Shown one piece after another: positions 11,201-23,965 of a stretch of 64,000 nt of DNA. This DNA is from Daphnia carinata (lineage: Eukaryota > Arthropoda > Branchiopoda > Diplostraca > Daphniidae), in NCBI RefSeq assembly GCF_022539665.2, contig NC_081337.1, forward strand, positions 7,106,679-7,170,678. Reading direction: 5' to 3'. The notes under the pieces were generated by a model that worked only from the letters and a program-made list of their open reading frames with translations, did not search any database and was not told the origin of the DNA. The translations under genes were made by a program, and so were the position numbers. Each line of letters opens with the position of its first letter. The stretch's first letter is position 1.

Positions 11201-14200
11201 ATGCAGAACTGGTTTCTCAACAATCAGCATCAGTGGTGGTGCGGACCGTCGATGAGCTACGGGCACGACCAGTCGGCCTGGTTCGAGTACACGGAAGCAC
11301 TTCAAGATGCTACAGGTTAGCATTTCACTCTTTGCCACGATTGGAACATTAACTTCCTATGTTGGTTTTAATTTCCGGTTTTTGGTTCAACATCGTCACG
11401 TTTTCGACATAGTTTTGACTTATTCTGGCCGTTAGCTTACCTGTTTTGAGGTTGATACCACACACGTGCAGTCAGCCTCTTCATGATTTTCCCCCATGTC
11501 GACTGGAATTTCATCTTTCAAAGAGGCATGACCTAAAAATAAAATAAAGGGAAAAAAAACTATTTTTTTTTTCGTTTTTAATCCGACATCCAACTCGACG
11601 GAGCAACACGCCGCTTCCTTGTTGATATTAATGAGGAAAGATGGCCTAATTTCTCTATTTTTACTACATATAATTTTTTTCTCTTTTCTCTTTTTATCTT
11701 TACAGATATTCGGACACAATTGAATGAGCAACTGCGATGTCTCGACTACCGGATGGAGACGCAGATTTCGGTGGTTGGCGAACTGCAGGATTTCTTTCGA
11801 CGACGAGCTGAAGTGGAGCTCGACTACAGCAAGAACCTGGACAAGCTATCCAAAAGTTTATCTGCCCGCCACAAGGAACAAAAGCAAAAGTAAAACACAT
11901 TTTTGTTATTCTCAATTCCGCTCTCCACTACGCATTTCTGTATCCTTTCCTTAAAAAAAAAAAAAAAGCGTTATGAGATAAGGCTGATCAGTAGAAACAG
12001 CTTGCGTTTGATTTTGAAACGAAAACAAGAACTGGTTATGAATAGGCCCCTCCCCCAGAGTCTCACGACATGCGTCCACGCCTTGTTGTACGAGCTTGTA
12101 CAATGTTTAAAGTGCATCGTCTTATCTGAAAAGCTTCTGTGTTTTCCTAACGATTTCGGGAAATATTTTAACGACCGAGTCCACAAAGATGGACCAAACA
12201 TTCTGTTTATTTGTCAATTACACTGGGAAGGATGAGAAGAAAACAAAAAAGAAAAAAAGGAGAAAATGATAACAGCTCGGATATCCCGTTTCATATGGCA
12301 TTCAAAGTTTCCGGTCGCTGACGTTTGTTAACTACATTCGCAGCGGTCAAAATAGATTATAGAGCTGCACCGGTTTGATTGCCGTTCCCTCGTGGACGAA
12401 GCATGTGCGTGGGTTTGGGGGGAATAGATCGATTTCGGTGACTTGAAGTGGAGGAAAGCTATAAATACAGAGTAGAGGGGTGTAGTTTTCCTCCCCCGTC
12501 TATTCCCCTTTCTTTGCTTCCAAATTTAGACACGCAGAAGGAGAAAAACATCAAAGAAGTTGATTACTGGGCTCAACAGTGAAAGTTGACGTCAGCTTCC
12601 AAGCTTGATAAAGGGCTGCCCTCGTTCTCCCTCGCATATATACACATTTCGTTTTTTTTCCCTTCTTCGAGCAGCAAGAATAACACATTATTAAAGAAAA
12701 CGCCATTTTTAAACATCTCCGCCACGCTCGTGGTAATACATTTTCAAAAAAAATGTCTTGAGATGCCGTGCAAACTCCCCAAACATCTTGTGGTGCTCAG
12801 TTTCGAATGCGGAGCGTCTGTCATGTTTAATGATGGTTGCCTTTGTTGTACCTAAAAGTTCGTTTATTTATTTTCTCTATTTTTTTTTTTTTTTTTCACT
12901 TCGTGTCCGTTTGTTTTGACACCAACAAAAACAGAAGAGAGCAGTGGCACTTGTTTTCCAGCTACGCCTCGTGGCAGCATCTGGTGGCGCAGACGAAACG
13001 TCAAGCTCGGGATCACGCCCTACTGAGCGACATCTACGCCAATACAGTCATCCAACGCCTCGGCCAGGTCACCGAAGAAGTCCAGCGCATTTACCGACGC
13101 GTGAGTTGCGTCTTTTTCTTTTTTTTCTCGTAGTCCTGCTAACAAAATAAAGTCATTAGAACGATTTCTAAGTAAAGTGTACACTCTCAACTGGCGTTGC
13201 ATGTATATGGCTTCCCGCCTTTGGTCGTTAAGCTTTATTTTCAGCTGCTAAAGTTTCTTTTGTTTTTTCTTTCGCCTTCCGCTACCGGACGGCATTTAAG
13301 TAACCGTTATGAAAAGATAAAACTAAAACAACTGGCTGTTAGAATCATTTTTGACGAAAACTACCTATCAAATTACGTTGAGAAATGACGATGCGCTCGT
13401 TTTGTGTTTTTTTTAGTGTCGCGAAGTAGGCTATGAGAGTCACGAAGAGCTGTTGAAGGTGCTACACGAATTACACGCGGCCATGAAGACGTCGCAGATG
13501 TACCAGCTTGAGCAGAGACAAGCCGAAACGAAGCTACGCTACGTCGAAGCGCAGCGACAGAAACTGGAATCGTCGATCGCTCGTGAAAAGCTGGAAAAAT
13601 CGAAAAAATTCAAACTGATCGAAAAAGAAATCGCCAAACGACGGGCCAAATTCAACGACGCCCACCTCAAGGCCCTGAAAGCCCGCAACGAGTACGTCCT
13701 CTGCATGGACGCTGCAAATTCGGCCGTCCACAAGTACTTTATCGACGATCTCTCCGACATAATTGATGTAACTATACCGATATAATTTTAATTTTAAAAA
13801 ATGGATTTAACTTCAATTCAATTGCGATGTGGGACAGTGTATGGACATCGGGTTCCATAATTGCGTCGGCCGAGCACTCCAAGTTCACGTTTCGGCCGAA
13901 GAAAACATTCGACGTTCCTTACAAGTACGGCCGTTTTGTCGGCAGGCTTTGCTAATTGGTTAAACAAAAAAAAACTCACATCCCTTTTTTGTTTTAGATT
14001 AGCGTTGACGGCATGAATAAATGTCTGAGTAATTTAGACTCGAGGGCGGATAAGCAACGCTTCCTGGAAGCCAATCACGCAGCCTTCATGATTCCCAAAA
14101 AGTTTGACGCGGCCACCTATCAGAACAAGATTGACGAGGTTAGAACACTGAATTCTAATAAATTACAAAATGTTTCCTTCGTGTAAAGAGGCTATTTTAA

Positions 14201-17200
14201 AGACCATAATTGTTTTATGGTTTCAGGGAGGTTTCGAATTGATGATGGTACCGCAGGTGCGTGAGGAATTTGAGTCGCGCTACTTGCAGCTGCACAAACG
14301 GCTGACCTCGCTGCGGGCCGAGTCGGAGGAGGTGTGGAAGACGCTTGAAACGGCGGAGAGCTCGCTCATGGAGATGATCTCGGCCAAGGACTACGACGTC
14401 ACACCGTATTTCACCGTCGCCGCAGCTATTGACGACGATAAGTTCCCACCATCGACGGCCCCTCTCAAACAGCCAGAAGCCGCCCTGCTCAAATTGCGCG
14501 CCGACCGCCAAGAAACGGAAGATTTCTACCTCAACGTAATGACCATACTTTCTTTTAACCACGGTTTTCTTTCTTGTAATGAACTAACTGTCATTTAATG
14601 CCCATGCAGAAATTTCACGAGTATATTCTTAAGTCCAACTTGATGCACCGGCTGCAGGCCAAATACGAATTGATTCACAAGGCGTTGGCGCAGGATGGCT
14701 CCCAGCTGCCCACGTCCCCCAAATTGGCTTCTCTGTCGGCCGTGGCCACAACACCAAACCCATTAGGTGGTAAGCCACGGAGGCGAAGGATTGGCCGCAC
14801 ACCACTCATTGGTCAACCTAAACTCTTCGGTGGCAGTCTGGAAGAGTATTTGGAGGCTACCAATGAAGAGATACCTTTGGTGATGAAGAGTTGCATCCGT
14901 GTCATTAACCTTTATGGGTTACACCATCAAGGCATCTACCGCGTCTCCGGCAGTCAGGTGGAAATCAACAATTTCCGCGAATCTTTCGAACGCGGGGAAG
15001 ATCCGTTGGCCGACGTCACCGACGCCTCCGATATCAATTCGGTTGCTGGCGTTTTTAAATTGTACCTGCGCGAGCTGAGGGAGCCTCTCTTTCCAATCCT
15101 ATTTTTTGATCAGTTCATGGAATTGGCCCGTAAGTCTAAATATAAATACTTGTTCCAATCGGATTGCTCATGTGATATTTTTACGACAGAGCTCGCTTCC
15201 AAAGAAGATTTCAAAACTCGCATGAGGGAAGTGGTTCAAACCTTGCCACGGCCTGTCTTTGTCGTTATGCGCTATCTCTTTTCGTTCTTGAACCAGTAAG
15301 TCAAGGTCACGTGATAAGATTATTCCATTCCCTTCGTCTAATTTGTTTATTTGTTTATTTTGTTTTCTCGCTCTCTCTGTTTGACTACGATAGTTTGTCT
15401 GAATACAGCGACGAGAACATGATGGACCCATACAATTTGGCCATCTGTTTCGGCCCAACTCTAGTCCCGGTCCCTGAAGACAAGGATCAAGTGCAGTATC
15501 AAAATCTGGTCAACGAATTGATCAAGAATATCATTATCAACGCTGAAGATATATTCCCCAACGACGGCGGTCTCGTCTACGAACGCTACATTTCCAGAGA
15601 GCCCGATGAAGGGTACGTTCCGGCATTTTTTTGTATTTTACTGATAGTCGCTGCCATATCCATAATTTATTATCGTGATACAGGGAAGTAGGCGAAGCTC
15701 CATCTGATACCATGTCGGAAGAAGTGGATTCCGAAGTCTATCCATCAGAAGATGGTAAACACAACATACCAATTATGCCGCCCCCTCTTTTTTTTTGGTT
15801 GCTTTTGAGTTGATAAAATTTGTTTCCCCTTATTTTTTTTTTTTGGTTACCCTTTTAGATTCAGTGTTTCGTGAGAAAGACATCAGCTTGCAATTGTTTG
15901 GAAGTGAGTTTTTTTTTTTAACCCATCTTGAGTTTATTTTTTTCATTTCATTTCTTTCCCACCGTTTGTTCGTCAAATGTCGAACTTAATTGGTTTTTTT
16001 TTTCTTTTTCCCTTCGTAGAAGCGGAAACGCTGGAAGCGATTGCCCAGTTTGATTTCACGGCCAGATCCCAACGTGAATTAAGCTTCAAGAAGGGCGATC
16101 TCTTGACGCTTTACACTCAAGTGTCGAGTGATTGGTGGAAAGGCACCAAAGACGGTCGAGATGGGCTCGTTCCCGATAAATACATCATGCTACGCATCAG
16201 GGACGAGGACCGTGAACGTCTGGAAATAGGTAAACTTTCCACCACCAGTGGAAGTAGCAGCTCAGAAGAGTCTGCCGCAGCTGCTCGCCGCCGGACATCA
16301 AGTTCCAGCGATGCGTCTGCTTCCTCGGCGCGACTTTCCAAAGTCCGCCATGACAGTCGGGTGTTGACGGGTTCAGAATCAATTGAATCGGAATCACCTG
16401 CTCCTTCTCTGCCATCACCTAGGTATTCATATGATCATTAACACGCATAATAAGGAAGAAAAAAGAATTTTATACTGACTGTTTCCTATTGGGTTGGCAG
16501 CTTGGAGAAACGTGTGCGAACTGGACCAACAGTAGCATTGGTGCGACCGACAACCCTTTCATGCCAGGGGCCTGCACTGCATCCACCACCCAGTCCGAAA
16601 CTATCGACTTCATCCCAATCATCAGTCACCATCGTCTGCAATAGCAACGGATCTTCTACCGTCGTCTGTCCGATAGTGACAACAACCGCGGTGTTGGAGA
16701 GTGTTGCCAAAGAGGTAGTTCACACCTCTGTTTGACCTCGTACGTGTCGCTTTTGTTTTTTTTTTTTTTACTTCGCCTTTGTTATTATTTTTTTTCCTGT
16801 CTTATGTCCATTTGCTTTATGCACGCGTCAACCTTGACCGTATTGCTTTTTTAGAGAACCACCGCAATCTTTTCGGGCTGTGTTTAATCGTTTGCATGTT
16901 GGTGAGCCTTTCCGAGTTATTTCTCTTTCTCTTTTTTGGAATGATGCCGTATATACATATTCCAAACAACACCGCCATCATTTTCTTCTGTTATTTTTTG
17001 TTTTTCACTGTTCTGCGTGATTGCAATGTTCTTTGTGCTTCCAAGTGTCTTGTCCTTCTTCTTGGGCGACCAAGTGTGAAAAAAAGCATAGAAAATCAAC
17101 AGCAATAATTTAATACCTGGACTGCCTGTGATCGGAAAAAAAAACACCTTCACTTCTAATGGACTCACGGTTACGGTTGAGTCTTTCTTCTAATTTATTT

Positions 17201-18488
17201 CCCGAATATAATTCTTGATGTGTTTCGTTAGCAGAGCGTTCCAGCGGTAGCAACAGCGATGGAGGGAGCGGTGGTAGCAGATCCGGTGGTGCCGTCAGTG
17301 CGGAGAATGGAGCAAGCAGCCAACGAGGTCTTGATTAATGCAACCCCAGTGACGCATTTGGACGACAGCGGTGACAGGGACAGCCTGGCGGAAAGTCTAA
17401 CACTCAGCGATGAGAAGAGCCTATGCGATAGTTTCACTAGTCTAGACACGCTGGACCAAGAAATGGATCCTGAGTTGTCCGTGCCTGTCGAAAAGGTTCG
17501 GCCAGAGCCGTCTAATCAAGCTGGCAGTTTACAGAATTTGGAATCTACGCTGGAAGCTGAAAACGTCCCCGTCTTCCGACGCCAGAGATGGGAGACAAGG
17601 AGTATGACTAACTTGGAACGCTCGAGTGGGCCTGAAAAGCCGAACATTTCAGTAGGCGGTTGGAGCGTAGCCAAAACGACTGAAGGTGCGACCGCTGCCA
17701 ATGATCTCGGTCCCATATCAGGGCCGACCAAGGGCTCTTTCGTTCGCAAACGTGACCTTTGGGAAAAGAGGACATCAATCACCTCTACGTCGACGGCATC
17801 GGTGGCATCGCCAGTCATACCTTCACAACCTCAAAGACCGAAGCACACGCCCGACTTGGTGATGGACTTGCCTCCTTCACTGCCGCTCAGCTCCAGCCCG
17901 AAAGAGGGCGAGACTTTGGTCGATCCGGCCACCAGACAAAGGCATGAATCGGAGAGTAGCAGCAGCAGTAGCAACAGTTCCAGCCCCAGTAGTCCAGATA
18001 TGACAACAGCAGCCGAGACGTTCGCCATGCAGAATCAGAGCACACTGAAGAAGAGTACCATCAAACAGATAAAGAAAGACAGAGCGGATGCTGCCGTTGC
18101 ATCCGCTTCGGCTGCACCAACAGAGCCAACCGCAGCCGTTATGGCCGTTGAGATTACCGAAACACCGCCGCGACCATCGGTTAAGGTCAGCGTATCTACC
18201 TACGGATCTGCATCGCCCATTTCAACAGGCATCCGCCCCATCACGCCCAAGATAGCTAATCGGTTTCCCCATAGCATCAACCTCTACGCCACCCCGATGC
18301 CCGTCCTTCCCGTAGCGTTTGCAGCCGAAGCGAACGTTGCGTCTGCAATGTCACCGGGCTCGGTTGACGCTATCCGGCCGCAACTAAAAATCAAGCCCCA
18401 AGTTCTCAAAAAACCCACTTTGCCCGTTTCATTGAGTTCACCCGAATCTTCGCGTCGATCGGGTTTCGATCAGGACTCTCATCTTTGA
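8131..18488 (+). CDS. srGAP: SLIT-ROBO Rho GTPase-activating protein (F-BAR, RhoGAP, SH3)
   Basis: Fifteen coding exons join in frame: 8131-8272, 11706-11889, 12935-13100, 13417-13767, 13838-13924, 13998-14138, 14227-14535, 14610-15129, 15190-15295, 15394-15612, 15684-15754, 15859-15903, 16020-16422, 16501-16714 and 17235-18488. They give 1403 residues. Residues about 35-460 form the F-BAR domain with its coiled-coil extension (QDFFRRRAEVELDYSKNL near the start). About 535-735 is RhoGAP with arginine finger Arg571 in GIYRVSG and the invariant DPYNLAICFGPTLVP. About 783-840 is SH3 (ALYDF-like AIAQFDF, WWKG). The remaining 560 residues are Ser/Thr/Pro-rich and disordered. The protein should bend membranes and turn off Rac/Cdc42-type GTPases downstream of Robo. 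The start is chosen because exon 1 ends in WELDSQVK, the family's pre-F-BAR sequence. Confidence 0.95.
8273..11176 (+). other. srGAP intron 1, with probable internal promoter
   Basis: This is the first part of a 3.4 kb intron. Several ORFs of 60-100 codons occur but none resembles a known protein. The stretch 10500-11170 leads into a second first exon at 11177, so it may hold an alternative promoter. A (TG)n run lies near 10735-10750, and a G run near 9925. Confidence 0.5.
11177..11315 (+). CDS. srGAP: srGAP alternative first coding exon 1b
   Basis: ATG at 11177 in context CAACATGG opens 46 codons plus one base, ending at a GTTAGC donor at 11316. It joins exon 2 at 11706 in the same phase (1) as exon 1a. 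The peptide starts MAKSPVIQMQNWF, is rich in Trp, Gln, His and Tyr, and resembles nothing I recognise. An isoform using it has 1402 residues and replaces the basic/acidic pre-F-BAR helix. Splice signals and frame support it; transcription is not shown. Confidence 0.6.
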
Positions 18489-19190
18489 AACCCGCTGCTT
18501 GAATTTTAGAGGAAGGTAGTTGTACACACATCACAAGGTATTGATGCGGGACCACAACCCGGGAAACCAGATCGCTTCCAGAATCCTTGCCAAATTTTCC
18601 ACACACGAGAATAGAAACACCGAGTCCTGAGGGCGGATTTTTTTTTTTGCAATTCTTGCCGATGAATTGTCTTTTCCTATACCGTTCGCGTACCTACGAA
18701 TGTCACGAGCCAGTCAATGGTCCGATTCCTGCGCTTGTCGTTTTTTTTAAATTTTACGTTGTACTTCCTTCCACCGTCGCTGTCTGGTTCACCTTCATGC
18801 GCTATCTTCATTTTTTTTAAATCTATACGTTAAAAAGTCCTACTTTGAATCAAGATTAAATATCGATTCCCTGTGCTATTTTCTATCCAACAAAGTGCAA
18901 GTATTATCACGATTCGTTTTTAAAATTCCATTCTGTCAAGTTGCAGAATTTCCTCCAATTTTTTTATATTTTTTTTTCTTTCGTATTCTAAACACCTGTA
19001 GACCAGAATACAATATTGATCTTTTGATCCGCGATTTTGCTGTGGATACACAAATGGTACGTAAGCGTTTCATATATTTATGGAACAAGAAAAAATCTCG
19101 CTAAACTATACATCTTTTTTTTTTTTGGTTAAAAAAGAAAAAAAAGGCGAAAAAAACTGACGATTTCACCTGTTGAGAATATAAGAATCT
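18489..19190. other. 3' UTR region between convergent srGAP and UBE3C
   Basis: This is an AT-rich tail-to-tail spacer of 702 bp. ATTAAA at 18855-18860 could be the srGAP polyadenylation signal. No ORF of interest. Confidence 0.5.
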
Positions 19191-22100
19191 CTAACTCAAT
19201 TCGAATCCCGCGCCGGATTGGAGAGCGTAGACCAATTTATCTCGCAAAATGTTTTCATCATGAAATTCGGGCAACTTCAGAAGGTTCATGCAAGTGCTGG
19301 CGGTTGGAAGTCGATCGTCAGTGCCGGCATTTTGAATACAGAAAGGCGGATCCAACTCTTTAAAACCCAGCAGTGGAGGTCTAGAGCAACTGGTGACAAA
19401 CTTGAGCAGATGTCGTTTGCCAGAATCATCAAACTGGGATACAACTCTCCAAAATCCCTGGATGACTGGATGTGTTGACGTGTAACCGCCGGCATAATGG
19501 GTGTGTTGCTTCAAATCCTCCAGGTCGACTGGTGTATATGCACCTGACACCAACACCTGGAGTTCTCGATAGCTAAACGTTTGCAGCCATTCGATGTCAA
19601 TGACGTTAGCCAGACCCTGAATGGCGACAGTAATGAAAGATGAATGATCGGTAGTCAATGGCGTAATGATGTCTTCATACCTGTCGGAAAGCGTTGCATT
19701 GCAAACGGATTTGCTTGTTCAGTTTGTAGTCCGCCACCAAATGAATGTATTCAATACGGTTTGAAGACGTGACAGGAATGTTTGAGCCATTGGGCTTAAG
19801 TTCTTCCACCTTGAAGATGGATTTAAAAAAATGAAATATAAATGGATATAAAATTGAACTTGGAAAAAAGATATAACTGAAAATTGTTGTTTACCCTGGT
19901 TTCACCGAGTTCACTGCTCACTATGGTGAAATCGAGTCCTAATTCGGTGACATCACCATCATAATGGCGAAGATAGAGTAGGTTTTTGTGAAGCACTGGA
20001 TCCAAGGAAGCCAAATGATGAACGTCCAAACTAGCGCTGGCCTGACCGAGGATTTTAGAAAGGAAAAAGTCCGCCATCGGTAATTCCACCAAAAGATTCT
20101 CGTACAATGCCTAAATGTAAAGTATCATTGGTATTTCATTATACCAAGTAGCAACAAGAAAGCATAATGGAATCTTACCTTGCCCAGCATACGACCAATA
20201 AAATAGTAATGGGCGGGGAAATCCGATACAAGTACAGCCACACCGGGATTAGGGTAGAGCAAGTTATCATGGGTTAAGCGAAAAAACCCACGATTCGGGT
20301 CGAAACTCGTCTTCAGTAGCTCAGACAGAAACTCGCGAAAGATACCCCCACCATCTACACCTGCTTCGTCTAATCCTACAGCGTTTGTTAGTTGAACTCT
20401 CATCTTCCATCTCAGATTGGGTTCTAATAGAAATATGAATTACTAATCTTCCGCATTTAAATTTAGATGAAGAGTTGTAGATCACCATTTTCAAGCGAGA
20501 GTTTATCAAACGCATCTTCGTAAATGTAATTTCTACGAATCATGACCTGAATGGAAGGCCCTCGAAGAAAATTGGCTTCGCCTTGCTGCTGCTTTTTGTC
20601 ATTGAGGATCCATTGCTGCCACATTTTGACTCTATCGGTAAACGAGAACACAAACGGAATTTCCCGAAGAATGGCTAAAGTACGCACTTCTCTCGTGGAT
20701 AACATGGAATTTCCTTCCTCTTCTACTTACAAAGGAAGTCATTTTCGTAAGATAACATGAGTTTTAAATAACTGATTACCAATTTCATTTCTAGTTAAGG
20801 GCCGTATAGCCCTAAACGGGCGTTGGAGTCTACCCTGCCTACGGAGAGACACTTGCCCATTCCTCTCTAAAGGTAGAGCAATTCTTCCAGTTACCCAAAG
20901 TCCACTTTGGCAGAATGGTCGACGGGTATCCCTTGTGTGCAGCTGGCTAACAAGATTAACTGTCGACTATTTTAAGGGAATTAGTTATGGTCAATTTTTC
21001 AAAAAAACAAACAAACAAGTAATTTTACTTTGAAAAGATGCATCCATATTCTGGTATCTTCTTCAGAGTTGCCCGTGGAAGTACGGGTCTTAATGAAGTT
21101 GAAGGAGGTGCTTGGTCGTGTGTCAGGATATGCAAGTTCTACCAGCCCGAGGCAAACATCTCGTAGTGTTGAAGCTAGTTCTACTACTTCATAGAGCTTA
21201 AAAGGCATAGCTCCATTCACCGATTCTAATTATAAACAAAAAATGTTTACACTATGTCGCTATTACTGAGCAGTAATCATTACGAACCCGACTCGTTATA
21301 AAATTCGGAATCGTCCAACGTTACTAAAAGATGGCTGAAAAGCGAACAGAAAACGTCCAAAACTGGTACGATCCTCTGACTTTCCGAAGGCGTTAGATGT
21401 ACACCTTTAGCCAAAAGCAGAATCAAAGAAGTATCTGATGAACCAAATAGCGATATTTGTTTTTCGGATTTGATGTAGACGAGCAATTGTTGTAGGTAGC
21501 ATGGTTTGAAAGCCAGAGTATACAGTAACCTTGGAAACGGGGGGTTTACTTTACGTAAGTGAGTCAAGACTGTAACAAATTGCAGAACTGTACCTGCACT
21601 TATGGAGTGCCAATCGATCCGACAGCAAAAGATTGTGGGCGATGACACACAAATCAGAAAGAACATCAGGGATTCGTAGAGCTGATACCAATACGTTCAC
21701 CGTATTAATATTATTAAGGATTTCACAGCAGCGATTCATTATCTGCGGGGAAAAGTTATTTTGTAATTTCTGAATAGGAAAAAGTAAGATCAATTTCTAA
21801 AGTAGTACGTCGTGTTCTGAAGCTTTAAATAGATTAGTTTTCATGTCTTCTTCGTCCGAGTCGTCGTTGTCTTCTTCGATTTCAGCTGTATGCATAAACT
21901 GGAGGCATCCGCTCAAACGACTTATTGTGGCGACGTAGACTGAAAGCACTCTGTCGTGTTTCAATTCTAATGGAGCAGAGCTCTTAATTTATGAAATTTT
22001 TTAACACGTACTTAATACAAATTACCAGGATGCCTCTCGGCAAGCACTAGCATACTGTGAAAAAGCCAGGGATTTTTCCCGCAAATCTCATTATTTTCCA

Positions 22101-23183
22101 ACATGCACAGTAAAGGAATTTTGTGATTGTTCAGCGTCAAGCATGGAAGAATGAAATTTATGATTGGCTCTGAATAAGCCGGTTCCAGAAATTCCTGGCG
22201 AAAGGATTTAACTATCGTATTCCTGAAGGAGGAAAATTCTTTTAGCAAAAAAGTGTTGGCTGCAAAACCATATTTTTGATTAATATCACAACCGGTGGCT
22301 TATATCGAGCGTGCCGCATGCAAATTCTAGAGGTTGAATAAGGAAATCCAACAGGCAACCAGAAAGTGGGTTAGGTGCCCTTGTTGTTGGCTCAACTAGC
22401 GGAGGTACTTTGGCGTCAATTATTTGACGTAGCCTGGTAAAATAACCTAAAATAATAGTTGAATTGTTAATAACCAAAATTTTTTCAAAGAACCATACAA
22501 AAGGTTACCTTTTTGAGACAATGAGAAAAAGATTGATCCCAAGATAATATCAGCAGACTGGATTCCAACAATTTTACTCCAGCCCTCAGTGTTCAAGAAG
22601 ATTTCCAGGACTCTCCAATGGGATCCTTTGCTTTCTCCAGTTGATGAGTTAATTGTATTACATATGTAACAGATAGTCAAGCTGAGGAATTGAGCAAGTG
22701 TAAATGTGAATGGCCTCTCAGCCTGGCATTGCTTCATTATATTAGATGAGTTTTTGATAACCATCTGGGACAACCAGATAAGCTTGTTGGCATCTTTCTC
22801 TTTATCAAAGAAGAAATTAAGATGTTTCATCAAAGACGTTAACAGTTGCATGTCCACATTTTGAAGATGGGCAGCTTGTACAGTTTCAAACTCTTGACGT
22901 TGAATGTGTTTCTGAAGGGATCTTGCTCGACAGCCTCGAAAAAAAGCCTGAATGATAACAGCACTTTGGTTTTGACGTCGTAAATCCTATGTTGGTAATT
23001 AGACGGTTAGGTGCCTCTTCTTAAAGGGAAAAAAGTGATAGTCTATAATTTACTACTATTTACTTCTCTTTTTTGCCTTTCTAGTTGTGTTCTTTGGAGA
23101 AAAATATCCCTCTGACTATGTTTTGATGCTCCCCCTAAACTTTGCACCGGCTTTCTCCGGTATTCTCCCTCAAAACTAAACAT
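19191..23183 (-). CDS. UBE3C: HECT-type ubiquitin-protein ligase E3C
   Basis: Fourteen exons on the minus strand join in frame: 23183-23064, 22986-22509, 22446-22293, 22222-22026, 21966-21809, 21742-21594, 21529-21288, 21225-21029, 20966-20780, 20722-20486, 20423-20179, 20110-19895, 19809-19681 and 19616-19191. They give 1044 residues; human UBE3C has 1083. The N-terminus MFSFEGEYRRKP and SLGGAS matches the family. An IQ-like helix, SAVIIQAFFRGCRAR, lies at residues 44-58. The C-terminal HECT domain (about 690-1044) has RRNYIYEDAFDKLS, LDEAGVDGGGIFREF and the catalytic Cys1012 in LPTASTCMNLLKLP. The C-terminus is GFELS. It elongates ubiquitin chains on proteasome-bound substrates. Several introns are only 60-76 nt. 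Exon 4 uses the acceptor ttccttcag before 22222; an upstream cag at 22251 breaks the frame. Confidence 0.95.
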
Positions 23184-23835
23184 GTTCAAAAATAACAATA
23201 TTGGTTTTGCTCTCGTACACTAATTTTTCGTGACCGTAATTGGCTTTTTTATTATGATGATTTGGAAGTTAAGAGACGAAGCTGCAGACGTCTTTCACTG
23301 ATTCATGTGAAATCCTCAGAAAGGATATTTCATCAACGTTGCGCTACTTGCACAACTGAAATTTCAATTCTAAACAATGAAAAAATGCATTTTACACTGT
23401 TTTCGTCACCCATAATAAGAAGGCATAATTATTTTGAAAATATACAATATACGATTTTATTTACAATATTCTCTTCTCTATAAAAAAAAAAACAAGGGAA
23501 AATGGGAGGAGTTTTGTGTGTATTGCTTTGTGCGAATGATGTGATTGGCTCGCCGGAGAACTTCACTCCAACGGGCATATAGAAGCGGGCGTTTTGTCGG
23601 GCAGAAACTGTGAAGGAAAGGACGGGTAGAGGCAATAAAAAGGGTGAGATGGGTAACTAAAACAAGCGTTTTGACGGGTAGAGACAGCTAGTGGGTCGGA
23701 GGGCGAAGAAAGAGGGAGGGGTCTTGATTTGCAATGAAAGCGTTAAAATGCGCTAGCACCACTTATAACCCGGCCCTGGACGGGCCGAAAATTACTATTG
23801 CATTCCTAAACGCAAAAAAAAATATTTAAAATAGT

Positions 23836-23905
23836 ATAGCAGCAAAGATTCGAACCCATGAAATCAGAATAACAGCCGTGAACTGTTCCACAGTACCATA
23901 CATCA
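23836..23905 (-). mobile_element. tRNA-derived SINE-like head, minus strand
   Basis: On the minus strand there is a perfect RNA polymerase III B box, GGGTTCGAATC (23847-23857), and about 30 nt upstream a degenerate A box TGGTACTGTGG (23888-23898). The spacing suits a tRNA, but a full cloverleaf is not convincing. I read it as a decayed tRNA pseudogene or SINE head. Confidence 0.5.
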
Positions 23906-23965
23906 ATTACATATACCGTGTACATAAGCTGGCTATTTGAAAGTATGACATCCAAAGCTAAATTT

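Noticed and set aside
22012-22248. UBE3C exon 4 starting at the upstream acceptor near 22251
   Set aside because: That acceptor does not match the phase of exon 3. The ttccttcag acceptor before 22222 does, and has a better pyrimidine tract.
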